In this document: piece by piece, positions 42,418-51,591 of the stretch | Position numbering within the stretch: the stretch's first letter is position 1 | Layout: every line of letters starts with the position of its first letter | Source: Cyclobacteriaceae bacterium | GTDB taxonomy: Bacteria; Bacteroidota; Bacteroidia; Cytophagales; Cyclobacteriaceae | Direction of reading: 5' to 3' | Assembly (NCBI GenBank): GCA_028285685.1 | Contig: JANQOR010000034.1 | Coordinates: forward strand, 124,001-188,000 | Length of the DNA stretch: 64,000 nt | Notes under the pieces: model-generated | The model's input: the letters and a program-made list of their open reading frames with translations, nothing else | Database searches by the model: none | Told to the model about the DNA's origin: nothing | Position numbers and translations under genes: made by a program

Positions 42418-43056
42418 TTATTTAGGATCAGATTGTTCAACTTTCACGGATTCTTTTTTAGGTTGCTTTTTTTCAAATGAGACGGACCAGTAGGGATCCG
42501 CTAGCTCGGTGTACCTTCCGTGAAATTGTGTTAGCATTATTTTAACAGCGTAGTTTAGCCTGTTTACTGCATCGATGAAGTAGTCGTGCCTGTTTTTAGG
42601 ATGATAAATGAAAAACTTGATGACCGGGAAGGCACATGTCCTAAAATCACCAAGTACTTTTTTTGTGTCAGGTTTTTTCTTTTCCAGCCTCTCTGTAGCC
42701 TTACCGCAGCAGTTACCCAAGCCTTTTACCAGTGGTATATAAATTTTATTTACTTCCCTCTCTTTTTCTCCCATCTCCTCTGATGCCTCATCACAAAATG
42801 CCTTTAAAATCCGTAAGGATGGCAAGCTCATCGCCGCTTCAGTAAAGACATCCGGTTGCCATAGAATCTCACGAAAGGTAAACAGTGACGGCAGCAATTC
42901 AGTATCGTAATCATCGTCACCCTGAAGTGATTTCAAGGTTTTGTTTGTAATCCCCGACACTTCGACATCTCCGGCATGAAACGCATAGGACCATCCCTTC
43001 TCATTGTCCTCAATGAGCTTGTGAAAGTTCCATATCTCATTTAGTGCTAGTTTCAT
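42418..43056 (-). CDS. Unknown soluble protein
   Basis: This 212-residue protein has no signal peptide, no membrane helix and no motif I can name. It is rich in aromatic and charged residues. Conspicuous parts are the N-terminal LALNEIWNFHKLIEDNEKGWSYAFHAGDVEV, a middle segment with a Cys pair (VKGLGNCCGKATERLEKKKPDTKK), and RTCAFPVIKFFIYHPKNRHDYFIDAVNRLNYAVK near the C-terminus. The last 20 residues are Lys/Glu-rich and probably disordered. It is 17 nt upstream of the VTT-like gene and 29 nt after the CHASE2 gene, on the same strand, so the four genes (CHASE2 to hemH) could be one operon. Confidence 0.6.
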   Translation of the reverse strand: MKLALNEIWNFHKLIEDNEKGWSYAFHAGDVEVSGITNKTLKSLQGDDDYDTELLPSLFTFREILWQPDVFTEAAMSLPSLRILKAFCDEASEEMGEKEREVNKIYIPLVKGLGNCCGKATERLEKKKPDTKKVLGDFRTCAFPVIKFFIYHPKNRHDYFIDAVNRLNYAVKIMLTQFHGRYTELADPYWSVSFEKKQPKKESVKVEQSDPK

Positions 43057-43085
43057 ACCTGATTAAAGGGCCAAAATAACACATG

Positions 43086-43883
43086 CTAGCGATTTTCCCC
43101 CTCAAGAATCATCAATACCTGATTGGCAACTATTGTTGAACCATACATATCTGGTCCGCTTTTATCACGATCTCGGTGAAAGTATCGAGAAATGGTAAAG
43201 TGTTTATCCTCATCAGTAGGGCCTAAATATCCCAGGTAAGCAATTTTTCCTTGTATCTCCGAGCAATCAAAATCCAAGTCATTAAAATCATACTTCCTAA
43301 ACTGGTCATCAAGCCTTCGAAACTCCACTTCGACAGCTGCATTGCTCTCCATCTCGCTTAGGAAGTCTGAAGCTTTTTTCTTATCGTATGCGAGCGCAAT
43401 CTGGTAGGCAAAGTGGTAATGATCAACTCCAAATGAGTTGATAAAAGGGATGAACTCGATCACGAAATTGTCTCCGCTGTTGCTCTGAGCGTATCCAACT
43501 TTACGAGCACTTCTCATAAACATTGGATGAACATCAAAAAATCGTGCACCATCATGGCGCGCGGCAAGGACGGCTCCAGATGTCTTGATGCAATCAGCAA
43601 GAATGCTATCTTGTGCAGTATCTTTTTGCTCCGTGAAGAAAACATCAATACCTATTACCTTTGGGTTACAGACGCTTATGGAATCGATAAGCTTGATCAG
43701 ATAAAGACGATCTCCGTTGCCAATATTGAAGAAGACGAAATGATTGTCGATTCCCTTTTGCAGTTTATTATACTTTTTGTTCAGGTTGTAAAATCTTATG
43801 AAAGAGATTGAAAAAGCAACCAGGACTATAAGCACAACCGACCCACCAACAACCAAAAGTCTCTTTATGAGCTTAGTTTTCAT
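43086..43883 (-). CDS. Single-pass CHASE2-like sensor protein without output domain
   Basis: This 265-residue protein has one N-terminal membrane helix (LLVVGGSVVLIVLVAFSISFI) followed by an extracytoplasmic CHASE2-like domain. Recognisable features are VFFNIGNGDRLYLIKLID, NPKVIGIDVFFTEQKDTAQDSILADCI, KIAYLGYLGPTDEDKHFTI and the end DMYGSTIVANQVLMILEG. The last of these corresponds to 'GLTIHANILTMYL' in the larger CHASE2 protein at 13413-14597. It stops just where the C-terminal transmembrane helices would begin. It therefore cannot signal to the cytosol on its own and may need a partner. It is divergent from recJ and heads a run of genes ending in hemH. Confidence 0.65.
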   Translation of the reverse strand: MKTKLIKRLLVVGGSVVLIVLVAFSISFIRFYNLNKKYNKLQKGIDNHFVFFNIGNGDRLYLIKLIDSISVCNPKVIGIDVFFTEQKDTAQDSILADCIKTSGAVLAARHDGARFFDVHPMFMRSARKVGYAQSNSGDNFVIEFIPFINSFGVDHYHFAYQIALAYDKKKASDFLSEMESNAAVEVEFRRLDDQFRKYDFNDLDFDCSEIQGKIAYLGYLGPTDEDKHFTISRYFHRDRDKSGPDMYGSTIVANQVLMILEGENR

Positions 43884-43925
43884 TTTGAAAATGAGTATTA
43901 TTTAAGTTTCATCTAACTTCAAATT

Positions 43926-45620
43926 GTGGAAAAAAAATGGATTTACCTGGACGAGCCGGATACGCAAATAACTCAAGAGCTCTCCAAATCCGTAAACATC
44001 AATCCAACCCTAGCCAAAATACTCACACAAAGAGGAATTGAATCATTTGAGGAGGCCAAGAAATTTTTCAGGCCAAGTTTAAAGACCTTACACGATCCCT
44101 TTCTCATGAAAGACATGGACAAGGCAGTTAATCGTCTTTGTGAGGCAGTCTTTAACCAGGAAAAGATTCTCCTTTATGGAGACTACGACGTTGACGGCAC
44201 TACTTCGGTAAGTTTACTATTTCTATTTCTTAAACAGTTTACTTCCAATCTCGACTTCTATATACCAGATCGCTATACCGAAGGGTATGGTATCTCTAAG
44301 AAAGGGATCGATTGGGCGGAAGAAAATGGATTCAAGCTAGTCATTGCACTTGATTGTGGGGTCAGAGCCAATGAAAGAGCCATCCAGTCAAAAAAATTGG
44401 GAATCGACTTGATCATCTGCGATCACCATCTACCAGGCGATGAACTACCAGATGCATATGCAATTCTTGATCCTAAACAACCCAACTGCACCTACCCGTT
44501 CGATGAATTATCCGGCTGTGGAGTGGGTTTCAAGTTGCTCGAAGGTTTCTGCCAGCAAAACACCATTGACAAAGAGAAGTTGTACCAATTTTTAGATCTC
44601 TTAGCTGTAAGTATCGCCTCTGACTTGGTTCCTATCGTCGGGGAAAACAGAACGCTGGCGTACTATGGCTTAAAAAAACTTAATAAAAAACCTTCGGCTG
44701 GCTTGAAATCCCTTATTGACGTCAGCGGTCAGAAAACATCCTTGAATATTTCAAGCGTGGTCTTTGCATTGGGGCCAAGAATCAATGCTGCGGGTAGACT
44801 TTCGCATGCAAAAGAGTCGGTCAATCTTTTGATCGGTGAGAGCGAGGAAACAACGGAATTCGCAGATAATCTTAACGCTCGAAACAAGGAAAGAAAAGAA
44901 TTTGATCAGAGCATTACCGAGGAAGCATTGGAAATGATTGCAGCAATGCCACAGACTCAGAAATCCACTGTCTTATTCAAAGAGTCCTGGCACAAAGGTG
45001 TGATTGGAATTGTGGCATCACGCTGCATCGAACATTATTACCGTCCGACCATCATCCTGACAAAATCCAATGGAAAGGCGACCGGATCTGCCCGATCTGT
45101 CGATGGTTTTGATGTCCATGCTGCAATTACAGAATGTCAAGATCTACTCGAGCAATTTGGTGGCCACAAGTATGCTGCGGGAGTTACGCTCTCACTAGAG
45201 AATATTGAAGCCTTTCAGAAAAAATTTGAGGAAGTAGTTTCAAGAAGAATCCTTCCTGAGCAATTGATCCCTACTGTTAAGATCGATTCTGAGATTCCAC
45301 TTCAAGAAGTGAATTTCAAAACCAACAACATCCTGGCACAAATGGAGCCATTTGGTCCTCAAAATCTTGCACCTGTTTTTGGCACGAAAAATGTCACTGT
45401 AAAATCCAAACCTAAGGTGATGAAGGATGCACATATTAAAGGGTTTTTACATGAAGCTAATAGTGATAAGATGTATGAGTACATAGGGTTTGGACTGGCG
45501 GAAAAAGCGGAAAAAATGGAACCAGGGGAACCATTCCAAATTGCGTTTCACATCGAAGAAAATAATTTTCGACAACATAAGTCGATCATCCTCAACATTC
45601 AGGATATCAAATTTGATTAA
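43926..45620 (+). CDS. recJ: Single-stranded-DNA-specific exonuclease RecJ
   Basis: RecJ is a 5'-3' exonuclease on single-stranded DNA in recombination and mismatch repair. The 564-residue protein starts at GTG. It has the DHH-family motifs YGDYDVDGTTS (residues 84-94) and ICDHHLPGD (about 163-171). Later, GGHKYAAGVTL (about 417-427) marks the DHHA1 domain and TVKIDSEIPLQEV begins the C-terminal OB-like domain. The length is normal for the family. It is divergent from the CHASE2-like gene and begins a plus-strand run with lptB and the GH3 gene. Confidence 0.95.
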   Translation: MEKKWIYLDEPDTQITQELSKSVNINPTLAKILTQRGIESFEEAKKFFRPSLKTLHDPFLMKDMDKAVNRLCEAVFNQEKILLYGDYDVDGTTSVSLLFLFLKQFTSNLDFYIPDRYTEGYGISKKGIDWAEENGFKLVIALDCGVRANERAIQSKKLGIDLIICDHHLPGDELPDAYAILDPKQPNCTYPFDELSGCGVGFKLLEGFCQQNTIDKEKLYQFLDLLAVSIASDLVPIVGENRTLAYYGLKKLNKKPSAGLKSLIDVSGQKTSLNISSVVFALGPRINAAGRLSHAKESVNLLIGESEETTEFADNLNARNKERKEFDQSITEEALEMIAAMPQTQKSTVLFKESWHKGVIGIVASRCIEHYYRPTIILTKSNGKATGSARSVDGFDVHAAITECQDLLEQFGGHKYAAGVTLSLENIEAFQKKFEEVVSRRILPEQLIPTVKIDSEIPLQEVNFKTNNILAQMEPFGPQNLAPVFGTKNVTVKSKPKVMKDAHIKGFLHEANSDKMYEYIGFGLAEKAEKMEPGEPFQIAFHIEENNFRQHKSIILNIQDIKFD

Positions 45621-45659
45621 TAACTTGCACCCTTTTTAAATGGGTCTTCATTTTAAAGC

Positions 45660-46391
45660 ATGGAGTTAAGAGGCGAACATCTGGTCAAGAAATACAAGAA
45701 GAGAAAAGTAGTTAATGATATCTCTGTCACGGTAAAGCAAGGCGAAATTGTAGGATTATTGGGCCCCAACGGGGCAGGGAAAACAACTTCTTTCTACATG
45801 ATTGTTGGGTTGATCAAGCCCAACGAGGGAAGAATATTCATTGATGATCAAGATGTGACAGATCTGCCCATGTTCAAGAGAGCGCAGAATGGCATTGGCT
45901 ACTTGGCACAGGAGGCCTCTGTCTTTAGAAAGCTTTCAGTGGAGGATAACATTCTAGCTGTTCTGGAGATGATGAAACTTTCAAAAAAAGAGCAAAAGGA
46001 AAAAGCAGAGGCTTTACTTGAGGAGTTTAGCTTAACCCATGTTCGCAAAAACCTTGGGCAGGTGCTGTCAGGTGGCGAGCGAAGAAGAACGGAGATCGCC
46101 AGGGCCTTGGCTGTAGATCCCAAATTTGTGCTGCTAGATGAGCCTTTTGCCGGGGTTGACCCAATTGCCGTTGAAGAAATTCAGACAATTGTAGCCCAGT
46201 TGAAAAATAAAAATATCGGGATTCTTATCACCGATCACAATGTAAACGAAACACTGTCTATCACAGACAGAGCATACCTTATGTTTGAAGGTCGTCTTTT
46301 GAAAGCGGGTTCAGCAGAAGAGCTTGCCAATGACGAGCAAGTAAGAAAAGTTTACTTAGGGAAACATTTTGAATTGAAGAGAAAAATTTAA
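45660..46391 (+). CDS. lptB: LPS export ABC transporter ATP-binding protein LptB
   Basis: LptB is the ATPase of the LptBFGC machine that extracts lipopolysaccharide from the inner membrane and pushes it to the outer membrane. The 243-residue sequence has Walker [14 protein letters not shown] (about residues 35-47), the signature [17 protein letters not shown], and Walker [17 protein letters not shown], which is typical of Lpt[20 protein letters not shown] is a further LptB hallmark. The partner genes lptF/G/C are not in this window. Confidence 0.94.
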   Translation: MELRGEHLVKKYKKRKVVNDISVTVKQGEIVGLLGPNGAGKTTSFYMIVGLIKPNEGRIFIDDQDVTDLPMFKRAQNGIGYLAQEASVFRKLSVEDNILAVLEMMKLSKKEQKEKAEALLEEFSLTHVRKNLGQVLSGGERRRTEIARALAVDPKFVLLDEPFAGVDPIAVEEIQTIVAQLKNKNIGILITDHNVNETLSITDRAYLMFEGRLLKAGSAEELANDEQVRKVYLGKHFELKRKI

Positions 46392-46403
46392 TTTTCTACT
46401 TCG

Positions 46404-47927
46404 ATGGCACTTTTCAATTCCATAATGTCATGGGTCATGAAGAAGAGGATCCACCAGATTGATCTCTTCATGAAATATCCACATGAAGTTCAACAAGAGC
46501 TTCTGGAAGGTCTCCTTCGGAAAGGAGAGGATACGGAATATGGGAAGTCACATGGTTTTTCTGCGATCTCCAATTATGACCAATTCAAATCTCAGGTTCC
46601 TATCGTAACCTACGAAGATCTCTTTCCTTGTATTGAGCGAGTCATGAAAGGAGAACAAAACATCCTATGGCCGTCAGAAATAAAATGGTTTGCCAAGTCC
46701 TCCGGAACCACAAACGCAAGAAGCAAGTTCATCCCCGTTTCCCAGGAAGCGTTGGATGATTGTCATTATAAGGGGGGCAAAGATCTCTTGTCGATCTATT
46801 TCAACAATTATCCTGAAGCAAATATGTTCTCAGGCAAGGGACTCGTAATCGGCGGTAGTCACCAACTCAATCAGTTTGATGAAAATTCAAAATCTTATTA
46901 CGGTGATGTCTCCGCTGTTTTGCTAAAGAACCTTCCGTGGTGGGCTCAAATGGTACGTACCCCAAGCCTTGACATTGCTCTCATGGACGAATGGGAAGAG
47001 AAAATTGACCGAATGGTTGAGATTACTTCAGAAGAGAATGTTACCAATATTTCAGGAGTTCCAACGTGGATGATCATTCTACTTGAAAAAATGTTGGTGA
47101 AGAAAAATGCCAACGACATTCTAGACGTTTGGCCAAACCTTGAAGTATTTTTTCACGGAGCGGTGTCATTTACACCGTATGAGGATCTTTTCAAAAAATT
47201 GATCCCAAGTGGGCAGATGCGGTATATGGAAACCTATAATGCCTCTGAAGGGTTTTTTGGAATTCAGGATCAAACAGACAAAAAAGAGTTTTTGCTCATG
47301 CTTGACTATGGGATTTTCTATGAATTCATTCCTTACGACGAGTCTGAACATGAAAGCCCTAGAATAGTTCCTCTTGATGAAGTAGAAGTGGGCAAGAACT
47401 ATGCTGTAGTCATCACTACAAACGCTGGTCTTTGGCGGTACAAGATCGGAGATACCGTTCGTTTTACAAGCATTGATCCATACAGGATCACTATTTCAGG
47501 CAGAACAAAACATTTCATCAATGCATTTGGAGAGGAGCTCATAATCGAAAATGCAGAAAATGCAATTGCGGAGGCCAGTCGAAAAACAAATGCGGTTATC
47601 GACAATTTTACGGCAGGGCCTAAATATCTTGACTCGGGGACAAGGGGAGGGCACGAGTATGTGATCGAGTTCACAAAAAAACCTGATGACCTGGAACGGT
47701 TCACACAACTTCTTGACGAAAAATTACGAGAAGTCAATTCAGATTATGATGCGAAACGCTATAAGGACATTGCATTGCTACCCCCTATCATTCATTCTGT
47801 TGAACCTGGAACTTTCTACGACTGGTTGAAATCCAAAGGGAAAATAGGAGGCCAGCACAAAGTGCCAAGGCTTGCGAACAACAGAGAGTTCATTGATGAA
47901 CTTTTGTCTTCCAAAATCCATTCCTAA
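46404..47927 (+). CDS. GH3 auxin-responsive promoter family protein
   Basis: This 507-residue protein is of the ANL adenylate-forming superfamily, GH3 type. Plant GH3 enzymes join amino acids to hormones; the bacterial members' substrates are mostly unknown. The blocks WFAKSSGTTNARSKFIPVSQEAL (nucleotide-binding P-loop, SSGTT), FFHGAVSFTPYEDLFK, METYNASEGFFGIQD and NAGLWRYKIGDTVRFTSIDPYRITISGRTKHFINAFGEELI are characteristic. Only 12 nt separate it from lptB, an arrangement recurrent in Bacteroidota. It probably activates an acyl substrate in the cytosol. Confidence 0.9.
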   Translation: MALFNSIMSWVMKKRIHQIDLFMKYPHEVQQELLEGLLRKGEDTEYGKSHGFSAISNYDQFKSQVPIVTYEDLFPCIERVMKGEQNILWPSEIKWFAKSSGTTNARSKFIPVSQEALDDCHYKGGKDLLSIYFNNYPEANMFSGKGLVIGGSHQLNQFDENSKSYYGDVSAVLLKNLPWWAQMVRTPSLDIALMDEWEEKIDRMVEITSEENVTNISGVPTWMIILLEKMLVKKNANDILDVWPNLEVFFHGAVSFTPYEDLFKKLIPSGQMRYMETYNASEGFFGIQDQTDKKEFLLMLDYGIFYEFIPYDESEHESPRIVPLDEVEVGKNYAVVITTNAGLWRYKIGDTVRFTSIDPYRITISGRTKHFINAFGEELIIENAENAIAEASRKTNAVIDNFTAGPKYLDSGTRGGHEYVIEFTKKPDDLERFTQLLDEKLREVNSDYDAKRYKDIALLPPIIHSVEPGTFYDWLKSKGKIGGQHKVPRLANNREFIDELLSSKIHS

Positions 47928-47932
47928 TACTC

Positions 47933-47958
47933 CCAAAAACAACTTAAGAGGTTTTTGG
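47933..47958 (+). terminator. Weak hairpin after the GH3 gene
   Basis: CCAAAAAC and GTTTTTGG form an A/U-rich 8-bp stem around a 10-nt loop just past the GH3 stop codon, with no U-tract after it. It could be a weak transcript end or a 3' stabilising hairpin. Confidence 0.3.
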
Positions 47959-48003
47959 TTATAATTGCATTCATCCAAAAACCGAACCTATTTAAAGAAA
48001 ATT

Positions 48004-49566
48004 ATGGGCAATTTCAATCACACATCTCAAGAAGGTTTAGAATGGACAGGCAAGCCGTTTGGTGGAATACTAGAGGATATCAGGCGAAGAGCTCCACATT
48101 ACGTCGATGACTTCAAAGCTGGATTAAGTTCCAAGGTGGCAGGGACAACTTTCTTCATGTTTTTCGCAGCCCTTGCCAATGCGATTGCATTTGGTGCATT
48201 GACCGGGAGCATGACGGGAAATCAGATTGGAATTACCGAGATGGTGGTTGTGACAGCCATTGGCGGAATTATATTCGCTCTCTTTTCTGGTCAGCCTCTG
48301 ACAATTCTTGGTGGAACGGGGCCCATCACAATATTTACCGGATTACTTTATGTTGCGTGTGAGCAACTTGATATTGGCTTCCTGGCAACTTACGCCTGGG
48401 TTGGGATTTGGTCCGGATTCTTCATGCTCGTGCTTGCGTTCACAGATGCCAGTGCGCTGATGCGTTACTTTACTAGGTTCACAGATGAAATATTCGCTGC
48501 CTTAATATCTGTCATATTCATCGTAGAAGCTGTGAAAGACGTAAGATCAACCTTCATCGTGGATGATGCTAGTTATTCACATTCTACAAGTTTTCTAACA
48601 CTCATTTTAGCTCTGGGTACTTTTATGATTTCTCGATGGTTGAAGAACATCACGCAATCACCTTACTTGAGACGCACGATGCGGGAATTCATTTCAGATT
48701 TCGGACCATCGATTGCGATTATTGCGATGACTGCTCTCGCGGTTAGCTTTCCGGACATTACCATATCCCGCCCACTGGTTCCAGATTCAATTGGAACAAC
48801 TTCGGGCAGACCTTGGCTTGTTGATATATTCGGAATACCGGTGTGGGCTATGTTTGCTTCAGCAGGCCCGGCGCTATTGGCAACAATATTGCTCTTCCTC
48901 GATCAGAATATTACCACCAGACTTGTAAATGCTGCCCAGTACAAACTAAAAAAAGGACCTGGATATCATCTGGATCTGGCTGTTGTCGGCTTGATCATTC
49001 TTGTTGGATCGCTATTTGCACTTCCCTGGATTGTCGCGGCAACGGTTCACTCTCTGAATCATGTACGAAGTTTAGCGGATATGAAGGTGAAAGAAACACC
49101 ACAGGGTAAAGTGGAGGAAATTGCAAGTGTGCGAGAGAATCGGATATCTGGTCTGATGGTACACCTCTTGATACTAACGTCACTATTCTTCTTGGGAATT
49201 GTGGCGCTAATACCTATGCCTGTACTGTTTGGTTTATTCTTATATATGGGAGTCGCCTCACTGGCTGGTAATCAATTCTTTGAACGAATGACACTATGGT
49301 TTAAAGACCCTCACCTTTATCCCGATGCCCACTATTTAAATGTGGTACCGAATAAGGTAGTACATCAATTTACGGTAATTCAATTCCTATGCTTCGTTGT
49401 TCTTTGGGTACTCAAAACATCTCCGGCAGGAATACTATTTCCATTGTTCATTGCAATGCTTGTCCCTATAAGATTGTTTATGGGAAAGTTCTTCAAAGCA
49501 GAACATTTATGGGCACTGGTGAAGGAAGATGAGCAGGAAGAGGAAGAATTGGGAATTGTCATTTAA
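48004..49566 (+). CDS. SLC4-type bicarbonate transporter (HCO3- transporter family)
   Basis: I use the ATG at 48004 (MGNFNHTSQEGLEWTGKPFGG); an upstream alternative adds 13 residues. The 520-residue protein has about 12-14 transmembrane helices. The sequence closely follows the SLC4/Band 3 membrane domain: GALTGSMTGNQIGITE, LFSGQPLTILGGTGPITIF, LDQNITTRLVNAAQYKLKKG, GYHLDLAVVGLI, MGVASLAGNQFFERMTLWF, HYLNVVPNKVVHQFTVIQ, VLKTSPAGILFPLFIAMLVPIR. SLC4 proteins carry HCO3-, borate or Cl-. The C-terminus is acidic (KEDEQEEEELG). It is followed by a small secreted protein and a SulP transporter on the same strand. Confidence 0.88.
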   Translation: MGNFNHTSQEGLEWTGKPFGGILEDIRRRAPHYVDDFKAGLSSKVAGTTFFMFFAALANAIAFGALTGSMTGNQIGITEMVVVTAIGGIIFALFSGQPLTILGGTGPITIFTGLLYVACEQLDIGFLATYAWVGIWSGFFMLVLAFTDASALMRYFTRFTDEIFAALISVIFIVEAVKDVRSTFIVDDASYSHSTSFLTLILALGTFMISRWLKNITQSPYLRRTMREFISDFGPSIAIIAMTALAVSFPDITISRPLVPDSIGTTSGRPWLVDIFGIPVWAMFASAGPALLATILLFLDQNITTRLVNAAQYKLKKGPGYHLDLAVVGLIILVGSLFALPWIVAATVHSLNHVRSLADMKVKETPQGKVEEIASVRENRISGLMVHLLILTSLFFLGIVALIPMPVLFGLFLYMGVASLAGNQFFERMTLWFKDPHLYPDAHYLNVVPNKVVHQFTVIQFLCFVVLWVLKTSPAGILFPLFIAMLVPIRLFMGKFFKAEHLWALVKEDEQEEEELGIVI

Positions 49567-49669
49567 AAATCATCCCAATAATTTATTCTCTGATATCATG
49601 AACTATCCTTTAAAAAAAGAATCCAGGATTTTGAAACAATATGACTGTTATTTCTGTTAATGGTCGATA

Positions 49670-49963
49670 ATGAAATCAAAGGGTTTAGTACAGATATTTT
49701 CATTATTGCTTGCTTTCAACTTCGCTGGTGAGGTGCTGTTGTCTACCTCTGTCGTTAGCTCAACACCTATTGAAATTGAATTCGATGGAGATGGTGAAAA
49801 AAAAGAAGCAAAGAAAGAGAAGGAATCGGACAAGATGACTCAACGAAACCGACTTTCAAAATTTGAGAAGTTGGCTGGTGATGATCTTGTGGCGATTCAT
49901 TCTTATCGTTGGTGGAAATCACCTACCATCGAGAAGTGTTGTCCTCCCCCAGAGCTAGGGTAG
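49670..49963 (+). CDS. Small secreted protein between two anion transporters
   Basis: This 97-residue protein has a signal peptide-like N-terminus (GLVQIFSLLLAFNFAGEVLLSTSVV). A Glu/Lys-rich segment follows (DGDGEKKEAKKEKESDKM), then a short conserved-looking tail with two tryptophans and a CC pair (SYRWWKSPTIEKCCPPPELG). I do not know a named family. It lies 103 nt after the SLC4 gene and 60 nt before the SulP gene, all in the same direction. A partner role for one of the transporters is therefore plausible but not shown. Confidence 0.6.
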   Translation: MKSKGLVQIFSLLLAFNFAGEVLLSTSVVSSTPIEIEFDGDGEKKEAKKEKESDKMTQRNRLSKFEKLAGDDLVAIHSYRWWKSPTIEKCCPPPELG

Positions 49964-50023
49964 TTCTTCTTCATTACGACCACCCTTAACTAATTCTACT
50001 TAAACGAAATCAAACATACAGTT

Positions 50024-51589
50024 ATGTTTAAAAATTTAAAATCTGACCTTTCCTCCAGCCTGGTAGTTTTCCTTGTAGCTGTTCCTCTATGTCTTGGAAT
50101 AGCACTTGCATCCGGAGCTCCACTTTTCGCTGGAATTATTTCCGGAATTATTGGAGGCATCGTAGTTGGGGCAATTAGTGGTTCCTCCGTTGGAGTCAGC
50201 GGCCCTGCTGCAGGTCTGGCTGTGATTGTACTTGCCGCCATTCAAGACCTGGAGACTTATCCTACGTTTCTTGCGGCAGTTTTTTTAAGTGGCGTCATTC
50301 AAATTGGTCTTGGCGCTGCGAAAGCTGGTATTATTGGCTACTATTTTCCTTCCTCTGTAATCAAGGGAATGCTCTCGGCTATCGGGATTATCATTTTTCT
50401 GAAACAGATCCCCCATGCATTTGGATATGATGCTGATCCGGAAGGAGATCTTGAGTTTTTTCAACCCGATGGAGAAACAACTTTTTCAGAGCTATTCAAA
50501 ATGGTGGATTTCATCCATCCCGGGGCAGTAATAATCTTCCTGGTATCCATGGGTATCCTGATCTTATGGGAGCGACCGTTCATGAAGAAGATCAGGGTTT
50601 TTCAAATAGTCCAAGGTCCCTTAGTGGTGGTTACAGCAGGAATAGTTATCAATCAACTTTTTGCTGGAACAGAAAATTATGTTGATTATACACATCTCGT
50701 TCAACTACCAATAGCTGGGTCTGCGAGCGAGTTTTTTGGTCAATTTACACTCTTTGATCCTTCCGCTATTCTCAATAGTAAAGTGCTTCTGATAGCAGCT
50801 ACCATTGCAATCGTCGGATCACTTGAGACGCTTCTAAGTGTTGAGGCTACGGACAAATTAGACCCGCAAAAACGAATAACGCCAACAAACCGGGAATTGA
50901 TCGCGCAAGGGGTTGGAAATTCACTTTCAGGTATCATTGGCGGGCTTCCTGTCACACAGGTAATCGTAAGATCTTCAGCCAATGTTCAATCCGGAGCTAA
51001 GTCAAAAATGTCGGCCATCATTCACGGTATCCTTCTTTTGATTTCGGTAATTTTTATTCCAAAAGTTCTCAACCTTATTCCTCTATCTAGCCTGGCTGCT
51101 ATTTTGATTTTAGTTGGATTCAAATTGGCTCGTCCGACCATCTTTAAGCAGATGTTCAATGCGGGCAGATCGGAATTTGTCCCGTTCATGGTGACTGTCA
51201 TCGGAATCATTTTTACAGACCTTCTGATCGGTATTGTACTGGGACTAGCGATCGGTATTTTTGAGATTTTGTATGCAAACTCCAAAAAGCCCTATGCCCT
51301 TACTCATGTGGAAGATAATGGATCAAGCAAGATGTACATAGACCTGGCTGAAAACCTCACTTTTTTAAGTAAAGCCAGTATGCTTGAGACCATCTCACAT
51401 ATTCCAAATGATTCTAAGGTCCTGATTGACGCTTCACGCTCTTATTTCATACATCCAGATATAAGAGAAATCCTATCGGACTTTAAAGAGAACGCTCAGT
51501 ACAGAAATATTGAACTTGAAATCGTCGGGCTAGACACCACGCACAAAGATCCTGTAAAGGCGCTAAAGGAAATAGCCAAAAAAGAGTAG
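50024..51589 (+). CDS. SulP family inorganic anion transporter
   Basis: This 521-residue protein has about 11-12 membrane helices and a C-terminal STAS-like domain (about 425-515, YIDLAENLTFLSKASMLETISHIPNDSKVLIDASRS). SulP features are the N-terminal FKNLKSDLSSSLVVFLVAVPLCLGIALASGAPLFAGIISGIIGGIV and GSSVGVSGPAAGLAVIVLA, and later GSLETLLSVEATDKLDPQKR with GLPVTQVIVRSSANVQSG. Cyanobacterial BicA is a SulP bicarbonate transporter, and marine Bacteroidota often carry BicA-like members. The substrate could also be sulfate or chloride. Its pairing with an SLC4 gene favours bicarbonate, as an inference. Its stop is 2 nt from the convergent rluD stop. Confidence 0.9.
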   Translation: MFKNLKSDLSSSLVVFLVAVPLCLGIALASGAPLFAGIISGIIGGIVVGAISGSSVGVSGPAAGLAVIVLAAIQDLETYPTFLAAVFLSGVIQIGLGAAKAGIIGYYFPSSVIKGMLSAIGIIIFLKQIPHAFGYDADPEGDLEFFQPDGETTFSELFKMVDFIHPGAVIIFLVSMGILILWERPFMKKIRVFQIVQGPLVVVTAGIVINQLFAGTENYVDYTHLVQLPIAGSASEFFGQFTLFDPSAILNSKVLLIAATIAIVGSLETLLSVEATDKLDPQKRITPTNRELIAQGVGNSLSGIIGGLPVTQVIVRSSANVQSGAKSKMSAIIHGILLLISVIFIPKVLNLIPLSSLAAILILVGFKLARPTIFKQMFNAGRSEFVPFMVTVIGIIFTDLLIGIVLGLAIGIFEILYANSKKPYALTHVEDNGSSKMYIDLAENLTFLSKASMLETISHIPNDSKVLIDASRSYFIHPDIREILSDFKENAQYRNIELEIVGLDTTHKDPVKALKEIAKKE

Positions 51590-51591
51590 CA

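Noticed and set aside
45623-45659. ACCC...GGGT imperfect inverted repeat before lptB as an operator
   Set aside because: The arms are only 4 bp with mismatched inner bases, so chance is the likelier explanation.
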